A stretch of DNA of 64,000 nucleotides from Bin87 sp965220505 (GCA_965220505.1 CBDCQE010000001.1:434001-498000), one strand, 5' to 3'. Shown: positions 25,755 to 33,824, counted from the stretch's first letter. Notes: generated from the sequence alone by a model not told the origin. Made by a program: numbers and translations.

Positions 25755-26686
25755 TGCGCGCGTCCCCGTTGGTCATTGCGATGGCGGTTGGGGTGATGGC
25801 GCTGGTCGCCTGTGGCGGGTCGGCGCCAGAGCCTCGGCCGGCCGAGCCCTCAACCGCGCAGGTTATCCAGGTGCCCACGGTTGCCCCGGACGACGGCGCG
25901 ATACAGTCGCACCTGGCCACCAAGGTGCTGGAGGTCGGTACGCAGCGGGTAGCGTTCCTGCTGAACACCCGAAAGGCGTTGGTGAAGGCGCCGCAGGTGA
26001 GTATCCTGGTTGCCCCCACGTATGAATCGGGTCCGGCGACGGAGATAACCGCAGACTACAACGCGTGGCCCTACGGTGTTCGCGGGTCCTACGTGGCTCC
26101 GGTGTATTTCCAGTCACCGGGCGAATACCGGCTGACGGTGACGCCGGTGGGCGGCGAGGTATCCGGGGAGGCGGTGATCAACGTTTCGGTGGCGGCCGAT
26201 TCGCCCATACCGTCGATTGGGGAAGCCGCCCCGGCCAGCGAAACGAAAACGCTCGACAAAGGCGCGGATATCACCAGTCTTACCACCGCGTACGAACCGG
26301 ACGATGAGCTCTACCGGATGTCGGTGGCGGAGGCCGTGGAATCCGGTAAGCCTTCGGTGGTAGTGTTTGCCACGCCGGCTTTCTGCACCAGTCCGACCTG
26401 CGGCCCCCAGGTGGACACGGTGTCGGAACTGAGAGTGGAACACCCGGACGCCGCCAACTACATCCACGTGGAGCTATATGACAACCCCGACGAGATACAG
26501 GGAGACCTGAGCCAGGCCCGATTGGTTGCGGCGGCTGACGAGTGGGGGTTCACGCAGGTACCCGCGTGGACCAACGAGTCCTGGGTGTTCGTGCTGGACG
26601 ACGAAGGGATTGTGCGGCAGAGGTTCGAGGGCTTTGCGACATTGGCGGAGTTGGAAGCGGCGCTGGCGGAGGTGGGTGGGCTGTAG
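25751..26686 (+). CDS. Lipoprotein with thioredoxin-like C-terminal domain
   Basis: A 311-residue lipoprotein: signal peptide and lipobox ALVAC (Cys21), a short linker, then a beta-sandwich-like domain (about 55-150) with AYNAWPYGVRGSYVAP-like aromatic strands. The C-terminal domain from about 185 looks thioredoxin-like: PSVVVFATPAFCTSPTCGPQ, with Cys212 and Cys217 spaced CxxxxC instead of the usual CxxC, then a cis-Pro-type VPAWTNESWVFVLDDEG. Its ATG overlaps the stop of the upstream thioredoxin lipoprotein, so the pair is translationally coupled and probably works together in extracytoplasmic redox or metal handling. The unusual cysteine spacing resembles metal-binding Sco-like sites only loosely. 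Confidence 0.8.
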   Translation: MMRASPLVIAMAVGVMALVACGGSAPEPRPAEPSTAQVIQVPTVAPDDGAIQSHLATKVLEVGTQRVAFLLNTRKALVKAPQVSILVAPTYESGPATEITADYNAWPYGVRGSYVAPVYFQSPGEYRLTVTPVGGEVSGEAVINVSVAADSPIPSIGEAAPASETKTLDKGADITSLTTAYEPDDELYRMSVAEAVESGKPSVVVFATPAFCTSPTCGPQVDTVSELRVEHPDAANYIHVELYDNPDEIQGDLSQARLVAAADEWGFTQVPAWTNESWVFVLDDEGIVRQRFEGFATLAELEAALAEVGGL

Positions 26687-26700
26687 TCCTGAGGCGTCAA

Positions 26701-26816
26701 CGTAAATTGTCAGAATCAGGATTTGCGGGATTTTAGGATTTGACAGGATTGGGAGAGCTTCATCACCGAACGGCTCCAATCCTGGTCTGACGTTCCCTCT
26801 CGGCAAACTGGGTACG
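26701..26816. repeat. Repeat C (copy lacking most of its right arm)
   Basis: Begins cgtaaattgtcagaatcagg and continues through ggcaggattgggag-like sequence to ctgacgttccctctcggcaa, parallel to 48814-48960, but the inverted right arm is mostly missing. Confidence 0.75.
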
Positions 26817-26856
26817 CGTAAGCAAACGGTGGCGTTCCGTCTTGGTTGGTCTCTTC

Positions 26857-26949
26857 GCATGGATGGACAGGATAAACGGGATTTCCAGATGCGAGGGATT
26901 CATGGATTCCGGCTTTCGCTGGAATGACGGTCCCAATTGCGTAAGTCCT
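26857..26949. repeat. Composite intergenic repeat B5, including a REP palindrome
   Basis: About 95% identical over 91 bp to 1515-1609. The palindrome (26905-26924) has one mismatch in its stem. Confidence 0.9.
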
Positions 26950-26994
26950 TTGACAGTTCCATCAAAACCGGGCACGTGCAAGCAATCCGAGTGA

Positions 26995-27023
26995 TTGACC
27001 CGGCCAAGGGCGCGTGATAGAGT
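26995..27023 (+). promoter_or_regulatory. Candidate promoter of the ilvB T-box transcript
   Basis: TTGACC (5 of 6), 17-bp spacer, TAGAGT preceded by TGA (extended -10). The predicted transcript starts about 45 nt before Stem I of the T-box. Confidence 0.6.
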
Positions 27024-27074
27024 TTTGCTCGAAAAGCTGAGATGGAGACGAGTAAGCGGACGACGAGCGTCGTA

Positions 27075-27319
27075 GCGAGCCTGGCCTAGTGAAAGCAGGC
27101 ACAATCGTCCCGCCCAAAATCCCTCCGGAGCTGCCGGCTGAAACCCGCCTTCCGAAAACGGCGGTGAGTAAGCTTAGGCCGGGTTCGTTGCCCGTTAGAA
27201 GCGACGGGACATGATGGTGTCCTGCCAGAGAGGCTCGCAACGCCGGTGAGACCGGCGAAGTGGGCAAATAGGGTGGTACCGCGGGCAATTCGTCCGTCCC
27301 TATGGGACGGGCTTTTTTT
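27075..27319 (+). ncRNA. T-box riboswitch leader of ilvB
   Basis: The T-box core AGGGTGGTACCGCG is at 27270-27283. Stem I is closed by gcgagcc (27075-27081) with ggctcgc (27232-27238) and contains inner helices gcagg/cctgc and gtcccg/cgggac. Its distal part (ggcggtgagtaagcttagg) resembles the Stem I tip of glyQS-type T-boxes. Stem III is the perfect hairpin cgccggt-gag-accggcg (27241-27257). A terminator closes the leader. Uncharged tRNA binding should favour the antiterminator and let ilvB be read. The specifier loop appears to be 27211-27220 (atgatggtgt); a GTG valine triplet can be read there, but I cannot fix the codon by eye. Confidence 0.93.
27292..27319 (+). terminator. T-box attenuator terminator
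   Basis: 9-bp stem gtccgtccc / gggacgggc (one GU pair), loop TAT, then seven T. The left arm is available to pair with the T-box region in the antiterminator. Confidence 0.9.
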
Positions 27320-27383
27320 GTGTCGCAGCGAACCTTCACCGGCGCGATCTGGCGGACCGAACGACGCTGTACGGAGAGAAACC

Positions 27384-29078
27384 GTGAAACTGAAAGGTTC
27401 GGAAATCATCTGCGAGAGCCTGCTGAGGGAAGGAGTCGAGGCCCTTTTCGGCCACCCGGGAGGCGCAATTCTGCCGTTCTACGACGCGTTGTGGTCGTAC
27501 CCGCAATTGCGTCACGTGCTGGTGCGGCACGAACAATCGGCGGCGCATGCGGCGGACGGCTACGCCAGGATGACGGGCAAGCCGGGCGTGTGCGTGGCCA
27601 CGTCGGGTCCGGGGGCGACCAACCTGGTGACCGGGATCATGGGCGCCAAGGCGGACAGCGTGCCGCTGGTGGCAATCACGGGGCAGGTGGCGCGGGCCGC
27701 CATGGGCACCGAGGCGTTCCAGGAGTGCGACATCTGCAGCATCGCCTCAGTGTGTACGAAGCGGACTTATCTGGTGATGTCGGCCGGCGACCTGGCGCGG
27801 ACGATACGGGACGCGTTCCGGGTGGCCCAGGAAGGCCGGCCGGGACCAGTGCTGATCGACGTGCCGCGAGACGTGCAGTTGGAGGAAGCGGAGTTCGAAT
27901 ACCCCGAGACGCCATCGGTTGCGGATCCGGAGTTGTCGGACGAGACGCTGGAAAACGTCCGGAAGGCGGCCGATCTCATCAACCAAGCGGAGCGGCCGGT
28001 GATCATCGCGGGTCACGGGATCGTCAACTCCCGCGCGTTCGACGAGCTGCTGGCGTTGGCTGAGGGGTCCGGCGTTCCGGTCATCAACACGCTGCTGGGC
28101 TTGAGCAGTTTTCCGCGGAACCATCCCCAGAGCCTGGGAATGCTGGGCATGCACGGGATGTATTGGTGCAACATGGTGGTTGACCAGGCGGACGTCATCG
28201 TGGGACTGGGGATGCGGTTCGATGACCGGGTGACCGGCCGGGTGTCGGGGTTCGCTCCCCACGCGAGGATCGTGCACCTGGATATTGAAGCCAGCCAGGT
28301 GGGCCGGATCGTGCCGGCGGAGGTACCGCTGGTGGGGGACGCCAGACCGATCCTCGGAGCGCTGGCCCCGCTGGTGCAAAAGGTAGACCGGTCGGAGTGG
28401 ATGGCGACGATTGCGCAACTGAAGGCGCAGCATCCGTCGCTGGCGATTCCGCAGAGCGACGCATTGCTGCCCCAGCAGGTGCTCACCGAGATGAACGAGA
28501 TGCTGCAGGCTGACGACGACGCGGTGGTGGTCACCGGCGTGGGGCAGCACCAGATGTGGGCGGCGCAGTACCTGTTCTTGAACCAACCGAACTCGTTCGT
28601 CACGTCCGGGGGCTTGGGAGCGATGGGGTTCGAGGTTCCCGCCGCGCTGGGGGCGCAGCTGGGGCGGCCGGGATCGACGGTGTGGTCGGTGGCGGGCGAC
28701 GGCGGGTTTCAGATGACCCTCCAGGAACTTATCACGGCGGTGGAAGAGAAACTGCCGATCAAGATCGCGCTGTTCAACAATGGGTACCTGGGCATGGTGC
28801 GGCAATGGCAGGAGATGTTCTTCGACGGCCACCTGAAAGAGGTGCCGATGCCAGGCCCCGACTACGTCAAGCTGGCCAACGCGTACGGCATCCCGGCGCT
28901 GCGGGTGGAGCACCAGGAGGACGTGGCGGCGGCCTTACAGCAGGCCAAGGACTACGACGGTCCGTTCCTCATCGAGTTCGTCGTCGAGCGGGAAACCAAC
29001 GTGTTCCCCATGGTTCCGCCGGGAGGGTCGCTGGCCGACACGCTTGAGGACCCGAGGACCATGTCAGCCGCGCGGTGA
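27384..29078 (+). CDS. ilvB: Acetolactate synthase large subunit
   Basis: A 564-residue thiamine-diphosphate enzyme for the first common step of valine, leucine and isoleucine synthesis. The N-terminal domain has FGHPGGAILPFYDAL and the catalytic Glu50 in RHEQSAAH. The middle domain has GMLGMHGMYWCN and GMRFDDRVTGR. The C-terminal ThDP/Mg motif begins VAGDGGFQM and ends near ALFNNGYLGMVRQWQ. Start is the GTG at 27384 with GGAG upstream. Expression is controlled by the T-box just upstream. No ilvN regulatory subunit or ilvC follows; the next gene is unrelated, so ilvN must lie elsewhere or be absent. Confidence 0.96.
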   Translation: MKLKGSEIICESLLREGVEALFGHPGGAILPFYDALWSYPQLRHVLVRHEQSAAHAADGYARMTGKPGVCVATSGPGATNLVTGIMGAKADSVPLVAITGQVARAAMGTEAFQECDICSIASVCTKRTYLVMSAGDLARTIRDAFRVAQEGRPGPVLIDVPRDVQLEEAEFEYPETPSVADPELSDETLENVRKAADLINQAERPVIIAGHGIVNSRAFDELLALAEGSGVPVINTLLGLSSFPRNHPQSLGMLGMHGMYWCNMVVDQADVIVGLGMRFDDRVTGRVSGFAPHARIVHLDIEASQVGRIVPAEVPLVGDARPILGALAPLVQKVDRSEWMATIAQLKAQHPSLAIPQSDALLPQQVLTEMNEMLQADDDAVVVTGVGQHQMWAAQYLFLNQPNSFVTSGGLGAMGFEVPAALGAQLGRPGSTVWSVAGDGGFQMTLQELITAVEEKLPIKIALFNNGYLGMVRQWQEMFFDGHLKEVPMPGPDYVKLANAYGIPALRVEHQEDVAAALQQAKDYDGPFLIEFVVERETNVFPMVPPGGSLADTLEDPRTMSAAR

Positions 29079-29115
29079 TGCTCGTGAGACGGATGCCCTC
29101 ATGCTCACCCGCCTG

Positions 29116-29206
29116 GTCATCGCGAGGAGCGCAGTGACATGGCGATCTCGTTGTTTAGAAAATCGATCTTACGATAACGAGATTGCCGCGCTGCGCTCGC
29201 AATGAC
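29116..29206. repeat. Repeat D: long imperfect hairpin
   Basis: The right arm aacgagattgccgcgctgcg followed by ctcgcaatgac (29176-29206) pairs imperfectly with the left arm gtcatcgcgagg...ggcgatctcgtt (29116-29152). It has the shape of a small non-autonomous inverted-repeat element. Half copies are at 8640-8672 and 13183-13217. Confidence 0.8.
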
Positions 29207-29246
29207 AGCCCGGACGAGATGGGGTACGCGTGGAACGGATGCCGAC

Positions 29247-29275
29247 TTGCCGCTATGCGGGGTTGGTGGTAGAAA
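29247..29275 (+). promoter_or_regulatory. Candidate promoter for the HTH gene
   Basis: TTGCCG, 17-bp spacer, TAGAAA, 43 bp before the start codon. Each element matches consensus at 4 of 6. Confidence 0.4.
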
Positions 29276-29317
29276 TAGGCATTGCTGCCTGATGAATGCT
29301 GCGATTGGAGGTGCAGA

Positions 29318-29728
29318 ATGCCCCGGGTCACTATCCAGGAAGCCTCGCGGATCCTGAACGTATCCCAGGACGTGATCCGCAAGGACGTCCGCGCTGGGAA
29401 GCTACAGGCCACCAAGGAAGGTGGCCCCAACGGTACCCGATGGATGGTGGACATCCCGGACGACGTGGAAGAATACACGGACGATTTCAAGGAAGGCATC
29501 CACGATCTGGCGCGCTCGCTGACCCCGTGGTGGTTCGACAATCCCCGTCGGGAAGGTGTGGTCCACTACCTGGAAAGTTTGGGCATCGAAGAGGTGGAAC
29601 CCTTCTTCCTGTGCGGGGCCAAGGGCGAGGATATCTGGCCGGCCACCGGGCACGAGACGTGGCAGAGGTGTCCGGAGTGCGTCCTTGAGGTCCACGACCA
29701 GGGCATGCCGATGGAGACCAGGGAATAA
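29318..29728 (+). CDS. Excisionase/MerR-like helix-turn-helix protein
   Basis: A 136-residue protein. Residues 4-50 form an excisionase-type winged helix-turn-helix (VTIQEASRILNVSQDVIRKD, then AGKLQATKEGG and TRWMVDI). The rest has an acidic segment, then a conserved-looking aromatic part (TPWWFDNPRREGVVHYLES) and FLCGAKG ... RCPECVLEV, where three cysteines could make a small zinc site. The start has GGAGG eight bases upstream, and an intrinsic terminator follows, so it is a monocistronic gene. It is probably a DNA-binding regulator; I see no integrase or phage genes that would make it a true excisionase. Target unknown. Confidence 0.75.
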   Translation: MPRVTIQEASRILNVSQDVIRKDVRAGKLQATKEGGPNGTRWMVDIPDDVEEYTDDFKEGIHDLARSLTPWWFDNPRREGVVHYLESLGIEEVEPFFLCGAKGEDIWPATGHETWQRCPECVLEVHDQGMPMETRE

Positions 29729-29755
29729 ACATCCCCGGACGCACGGTCATTGCGT

Positions 29756-29786
29756 ACGAGCCGCCAAAACGCGGCTCGTTTCGTTT
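29756..29786 (+). terminator. Intrinsic terminator after the HTH gene
   Basis: Perfect 9-bp stem acgagccgc / gcggctcgt, 6-nt loop, then TTCGTTT. Confidence 0.8.
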
Positions 29787-29841
29787 GTCTCTCTACGCGA
29801 TTTGGACCGGACGCCCGAGGGTGACTGCCTGACCGCTCCGG

Positions 29842-30768
29842 TCAGGCCGCGCCTTGCGCGTAGGGTTTGAGGGCGGCGTAGATCACGTCGTTGATCGGCG
29901 TGGCGACACCGGCGGATTCACCGGCGCGGACGACGGCGCCATTCAACGCTTCCAACTCCATGGGGCGGCCGGCCAGCAGGTCGGCGTGCATGGACGCGCT
30001 CATGGCTCCCTTGGCGGACTCCATGTAGTCGAGGGTGTCGGCGACGATGGTCGGCGAGAGGTCGACGCCGGAGCCACGGCCGGCCGCCTCGATCTCGGTC
30101 ATGCAGCCCACGATGATCTTGTGCCATTCGGGACGGGGAAGCAGGTCGCGGAGGTATTCACGCGCCAGCGAGGTGGTGCCGGCCATGGTGGTGATGAAGA
30201 GGAACTTAGTCCACAGGGTTACGGCGATGTCGTCCTGGGCCTCGGCGGGTACGCCGGCATCGCGGAAAGCGGCGCAGATGGCCTCGGCTCGCTGCTGGTG
30301 GGATGGGTCCCTGCCCCGGGTACTGCCCGTGACAATGCGGACGATGTCGCCGGCCTGGGTGACGGCGCCGGGTCCGGAGCGGCCGGCCTCGATGTAGGCG
30401 GCGCCGGGCAGCACGATGGCGTCAGGGAAGGCATTCACCAGGGGTGCGTAGGAGTCGATGCCGTTCTGCAGGCAAAGGATGGCGGTCTCGGGGCCGACCA
30501 TGGGGGCCATCGACGGCACGGCGACGGCGTTGTGGTAGGTCTTGGTGGTGAGCAAGGCGAGATCAACGGGGCCAACATCGGCGGGCCGGTCGCTGGCGCC
30601 GCACGGGACGGTGAAGTCGCCAGCCTGAGTCTGCATCCTGAGCCCGTCGCGGCGGATGGCGTCGAGGTTATCGCCGCGAGCGATAAAGGTGACGTCGTGC
30701 CCGCCCCGCGCCAGCATGCCGCCGAAATAGCCGCCGATGCTGCCGGCTCCCATTACGCCTACTTTCAT
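29842..30768 (-). CDS. panE: 2-dehydropantoate 2-reductase family protein
   Basis: A 308-residue NADPH-dependent reductase of the ketopantoate reductase fold. The Rossmann motif is VGVMGAGSIGGYFGGMLA. The catalytic lysine lies in LLTTKTYHNA, the asparagine in CLQNGIDS, and the substrate glutamate region in GRPMELEALNGAVVR. Length and domain order are typical. In pantothenate synthesis it reduces ketopantoate to pantoate, but many PanE-like paralogues act on other 2-keto acids. No panB or panC lies nearby, so the exact substrate is uncertain. It follows the Uma2 gene by 73 bp on the same strand. Confidence 0.88.
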   Translation of the reverse strand: MKVGVMGAGSIGGYFGGMLARGGHDVTFIARGDNLDAIRRDGLRMQTQAGDFTVPCGASDRPADVGPVDLALLTTKTYHNAVAVPSMAPMVGPETAILCLQNGIDSYAPLVNAFPDAIVLPGAAYIEAGRSGPGAVTQAGDIVRIVTGSTRGRDPSHQQRAEAICAAFRDAGVPAEAQDDIAVTLWTKFLFITTMAGTTSLAREYLRDLLPRPEWHKIIVGCMTEIEAAGRGSGVDLSPTIVADTLDYMESAKGAMSASMHADLLAGRPMELEALNGAVVRAGESAGVATPINDVIYAALKPYAQGAA

Positions 30769-30841
30769 GCCGTGGAACTCCTGATGGTGAACGAGAAGAA
30801 GGACCGGTCGCGGCGACGCGGTTGGTGATCAGGCGCGGCGC

Positions 30842-31534
30842 TCACTGGGCGTCGAATATCTTTTCCCGTACGTTGAAATGGAAACCGGGCAGGTCCGGCT
30901 CGCCGCTGATGACTTCGGGGTCGTCGAGAACGACGGGGTCGGCATTGGGGCGATAGACATGGACCCGGCGTCGGAAGGGGTCGATAAGCCATCCGAGAGT
31001 CGCGCCGTGGTCGACATAATCGCGCATCTTGCGTTGCGCGCTGGCGATGCTGTCGTTGCGGGACATGATTTCGACGACGAAATATGGGCAGAAATCGAGC
31101 AGACGGATCTCGTCCGATGGGATATACGCGGCTAGTTGTTCCGGCGATAGCCAAGCCGCGTCCGGGGCATAACAGTCGCCGCTGGGCAGCCTTATGCCCA
31201 ATCGAGCGCCGTGGGCTTCGCCACCGTGCTGCTCGGCCCAGATGTACAGTTCTCCGGCAAAAATTGCTTGCGATCGGGATCCGTATTTGCTTTGCATGGG
31301 AGATATCAGCAACGCTCCTTCGGAAGTCAGTTCAAGTTTACCCACCAATTCGCGATTCGCCTCGTTCAGGTCCAGAAGCCACTTGTCGAGTTTGACGCCT
31401 TCGATGCCGGCTTCGGCCAGGATTTTCAGCACCGGGCGGAAGTCGAGATGAATAGGTGAGGGGGCAGAATCTCCGTCGACCCACATGTTTTTTACGAATA
31501 TGTCGCGGGTTTCGGTGGTGGGTATGGCAACCAT
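30842..31534 (-). CDS. Uma2 family endonuclease-like protein (DUF820)
   Basis: A 230-residue protein with the Uma2/DUF820 restriction-endonuclease-like fold. The core is visible: RLPSGDCYAPDAAWLSPEQL, where the aspartate is the first metal ligand, then CPYFVVEIMSRND, giving the E-x-x-S variant of ExK, and a following DYVDHGATLGWLIDP segment. The family is expanded in cyanobacteria and Chloroflexi, with function mostly unknown and possible links to mobile elements. I chose the ATG at 31534 because a perfect AGGAGG lies nine bases upstream. The pre-core DLNEANRELVGKLELTSEG matches the usual N-terminal region of the family. Confidence 0.88.
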   Translation of the reverse strand: MVAIPTTETRDIFVKNMWVDGDSAPSPIHLDFRPVLKILAEAGIEGVKLDKWLLDLNEANRELVGKLELTSEGALLISPMQSKYGSRSQAIFAGELYIWAEQHGGEAHGARLGIRLPSGDCYAPDAAWLSPEQLAAYIPSDEIRLLDFCPYFVVEIMSRNDSIASAQRKMRDYVDHGATLGWLIDPFRRRVHVYRPNADPVVLDDPEVISGEPDLPGFHFNVREKIFDAQ

Positions 31535-31614
31535 GGCTTCGGCCCTCCTGGGCGGTGAGTATGCCACAGATGGCCCGGAAGCGCGCAGCAAATCAGGGCG
31601 AACGACCGGGCGCG

Positions 31615-31662
31615 TTGACGGTGATTATTGCCGGTGCTAAATTGGCGGCAATGATGATCATT
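31615..31662 (+). promoter_or_regulatory. Promoter with operator-like palindromes for the second LLM gene
   Basis: TTGACG (31615-31620), 17-bp spacer, TAAATT with TGC extension (31638-31643). An inverted repeat attgccg / cggcaat (31627-31633, 31646-31652) brackets the -10, and a second palindrome aatgat-g-atcatt (31650-31662) covers the start region. This layout fits a repressor-controlled promoter. Confidence 0.55.
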
Positions 31663-31688
31663 ATCGCCCGAATTTGAGGAGGGCCCGC

Positions 31689-32816
31689 ATGACCGCTAAG
31701 ATGGATTTTGGACTGTTCACCACCTGGAACGCCGTTTACGAGGGCGACAAGGTGCCCTGGGATCCCGAATATCAGGGCGGAAAGTTGCTTGAGGCCGCGG
31801 CGTACAAGCAGAACTTCAAGGAAATCGACCACATCGAGGAAGCGGGATGGGATTACGTCTGGTTCGGCGGGGGGCACTTCTCCACGCAGGGCAGCATGGA
31901 CCCGCAGTCGCTGATGTTGTCGGCCGTCATCGCCAACCACACGGAGAACATCAGGATCGGCACGTCCATCCACCGGCCGACGCTGCGGTTGCCGGGTGAG
32001 ACCGTTTCAGAGCGTGCCCTGCCCCACGAACGCTACGCCTTCGACAATCTCCAGTTGGAGGACCCCTTCCAAGTAGCGGAGCAGGTCGCCATAGTGGACC
32101 AGGTCAGCGAGGGGCGGTTCATCTACGGCCCCGGGGCGCGCACCCGGGGCTCCGACGAACGCCGGGAGTACTTCTACGAGTACCTCGAGTTGCTCAAGCA
32201 GCTCTGGAACGAGGACAAATTCTCCGGATTTGAGGGCAAGTACTTCAACTATCCGGCGTTCTACGAAGACTACATGAGCATCCCCAAGCCGGTGCAAAAG
32301 CCCATGCCGATGCTGCTCCCGGTGGACAGCCAGGAGAGCTTCGTGCCCATGGGCGAGCACGGGTACCGGATTGCCATTGGCGCCGGCAGCTCACCGCACA
32401 ACCTTCGCGGTTCCGCCATCTTGAGGCAAGACGTGCAGGATTACCGCAAGGCATGGTACGACGCCGGACACGAGGGCCATCCTAGCACGGTGGTGCGCGT
32501 ACCCACGCTGGTCGCCGACACCCAGGAGAAGGCGGACCGCCGGGTCGATGACCTGATGAACCTGGCCCGCATCTACTACGCCGGCCGGGTCGCCATCGGG
32601 AGCACCGACGCGGGCAGCGCCGGCCCCGAGGCCACGCAGGAGGTCAACCTCTTTGGTACGCCGGAAGAGGTGGTCGAGAAGATCCACATGTTCCGCGAGC
32701 AGTTCACCACGGACGAGATCATGTTCGAGTGCAACTGGACGTCATCGGTGCCGCGCGAGGTGGTCATGGACACGCTGAAGTGCCTGTCCGAGGACGTGAT
32801 ACCGCACTTCAAGTAA
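31689..32816 (+). CDS. LLM class flavin-dependent oxidoreductase
   Basis: A 375-residue luciferase-like TIM-barrel protein. It opens MTAKMDFGLFTTWNAVYEG and has the insertions typical of the longer two-component monooxygenase branch (IDHIEEAGWDYVWFGGGHF, EQVAIVDQVSEGRFIYGPGA, LFGTPEEVVEKIHMF). It is clearly different from the 322-residue member at 1765-2733. It likely uses reduced FMN supplied by a flavin reductase; the substrate is unknown. The ATG at 31689 has GAGGAGG at the ideal distance. The promoter region carries palindromes suggesting local repression. A hairpin follows the stop. Confidence 0.9.
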   Translation: MTAKMDFGLFTTWNAVYEGDKVPWDPEYQGGKLLEAAAYKQNFKEIDHIEEAGWDYVWFGGGHFSTQGSMDPQSLMLSAVIANHTENIRIGTSIHRPTLRLPGETVSERALPHERYAFDNLQLEDPFQVAEQVAIVDQVSEGRFIYGPGARTRGSDERREYFYEYLELLKQLWNEDKFSGFEGKYFNYPAFYEDYMSIPKPVQKPMPMLLPVDSQESFVPMGEHGYRIAIGAGSSPHNLRGSAILRQDVQDYRKAWYDAGHEGHPSTVVRVPTLVADTQEKADRRVDDLMNLARIYYAGRVAIGSTDAGSAGPEATQEVNLFGTPEEVVEKIHMFREQFTTDEIMFECNWTSSVPREVVMDTLKCLSEDVIPHFK

Positions 32817-32839
32817 TCGGCACAGAATCCGACTGGCGC

Positions 32840-32877
32840 ACCCGCCCCGATACTACTGGTTTCCGGGGCGGGTACTT
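32840..32877 (+). terminator. Terminator-like hairpin after the LLM gene
   Basis: Perfect 10-bp stem acccgccccg / cggggcgggt with a 14-nt loop, followed by ACTTT. The T run is weak. Confidence 0.6.
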
Positions 32878-32903
32878 TCGTAACATAGGGTGAAGAGTTT
32901 CGA

Positions 32904-33263
32904 ATGGGTACGTTTGCAACAACCGTACGCGTCGGTAACCCCGCCGGGGGTGACACGTTTGAGGTAGAAGCGCTGGTGGATACCGGCGCGTCTCATTCCA
33001 TGTTCCCCGCGTCGCTGCTGGACGGGTTGCGAATTGCCCGGCGTTCGCAGATTGACGGGACGCTTGCCGACGGCAGCGAGGTATCATACTGGACTGGGTG
33101 GGCGTTGATCGGGATTGGAAGTGAAGAAGGTACCTGCCGGGTGATTTTCGGGCCAGAGGGTGACGACAGTAGCGTGGTTGGAGCGACGACCCTGCAGATG
33201 CTGTTGTTCAAGGTGGATCCGGTTCGCGAGGTATTGGAACCTACGACTCGCGTGCGTCTTTGA
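32904..33263 (+). CDS. Retropepsin-like aspartic protease domain protein
   Basis: A 119-residue single-domain protein of clan AA. The active-site motif is VEALVDTGASHSMFPASLL (D-T-G-A), followed by a flap-like region (DGTLADGSEVSYWTG) and the hydrophobic strand SSVVGATTLQMLLFKVDP with the G-x-x-x-L-x pattern expected near the second psi loop. Such short bacterial proteins would act as dimers. No signal peptide is seen and the substrate is unknown. It is a single gene between an LLM oxidoreductase and the decayed alpha-E gene. Confidence 0.85.
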   Translation: MGTFATTVRVGNPAGGDTFEVEALVDTGASHSMFPASLLDGLRIARRSQIDGTLADGSEVSYWTGWALIGIGSEEGTCRVIFGPEGDDSSVVGATTLQMLLFKVDPVREVLEPTTRVRL

Positions 33264-33294
33264 TAGCGTAGGCCGTCTCAGCCTTTCCCGGCAA

Positions 33295-33824
33295 TCATTG
33301 CTGCTGCTGGACGAAGCGGCGGTAGACTTCTTCTTCGGACAAGTCTTCCTGGTGGAACCAGTTGTCGTCGATGAATTTGTAGACGGCGCTGAGGCGCTCC
33401 AGCACCTGGTTGGTCAGCAGCAAGGCGTCCAGAGGCGTTTAGGGCATGGCGTTGTCGTCCTCCAGGGTCAGCACGACCTCGGACAGGGCGCGGAGAGCTC
33501 CACGGTCCCGACATGGGTGGCGTTGCCGCGAGCGGTCGTCAGGCTGTGGTAGATGGACGAAATCTCGTGCCGCCTCAGGAGGAGTTCCAGGGTGAGGCTC
33601 GGGTCTTCGGTTGGTATGCCGCGGATGGCGGCGGCGTTGGTGAGGGATTGCTGGAGGGCGACCATGTCGTTGCCGTTCTCCACGGCGATGCGGGCAAAGT
33701 TGTTGATGACGCGCGTGGTGTTGTCGGCGCGTTCCAGCCAGCGGCCCATCCAAATTAGGTTGTACACCCTGGAGTCGGTGAGCCACCGGTCGGGGCGATA
33801 GGCGATTGACCTGGGTCCTACCAT
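33295..33824 (-). pseudogene. Alpha-E domain (DUF403) protein, frameshifted and with an in-frame stop
   Basis: The minus frame from 33824 begins with a clear alpha-E N-terminus (VYNLIWMGRWLERADNTTRV) but ends after about 118 residues at 33468, while intact family members have about 300. Near 33480-33500 the reading continues in another frame as ALSEVVLTLEDDNAMP. It then meets a TAA at 33439 and goes on in that same frame with protein-like sequence (TPLDALLLTNQVLERLSAVY, ending VYRRFVQQQQ at 33295). The remaining total is far too short, so the gene has also lost an internal part. Errors in assembly could mimic the frameshift. It is the third member of an ATP-grasp/transglutaminase/alpha-E cluster. 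Confidence 0.62.

Noticed and set aside
29079..29317. ilvN small subunit after ilvB
   Set aside because: The gap contains only hairpin repeat D and a possible promoter; no frame resembles an ACT-domain protein.
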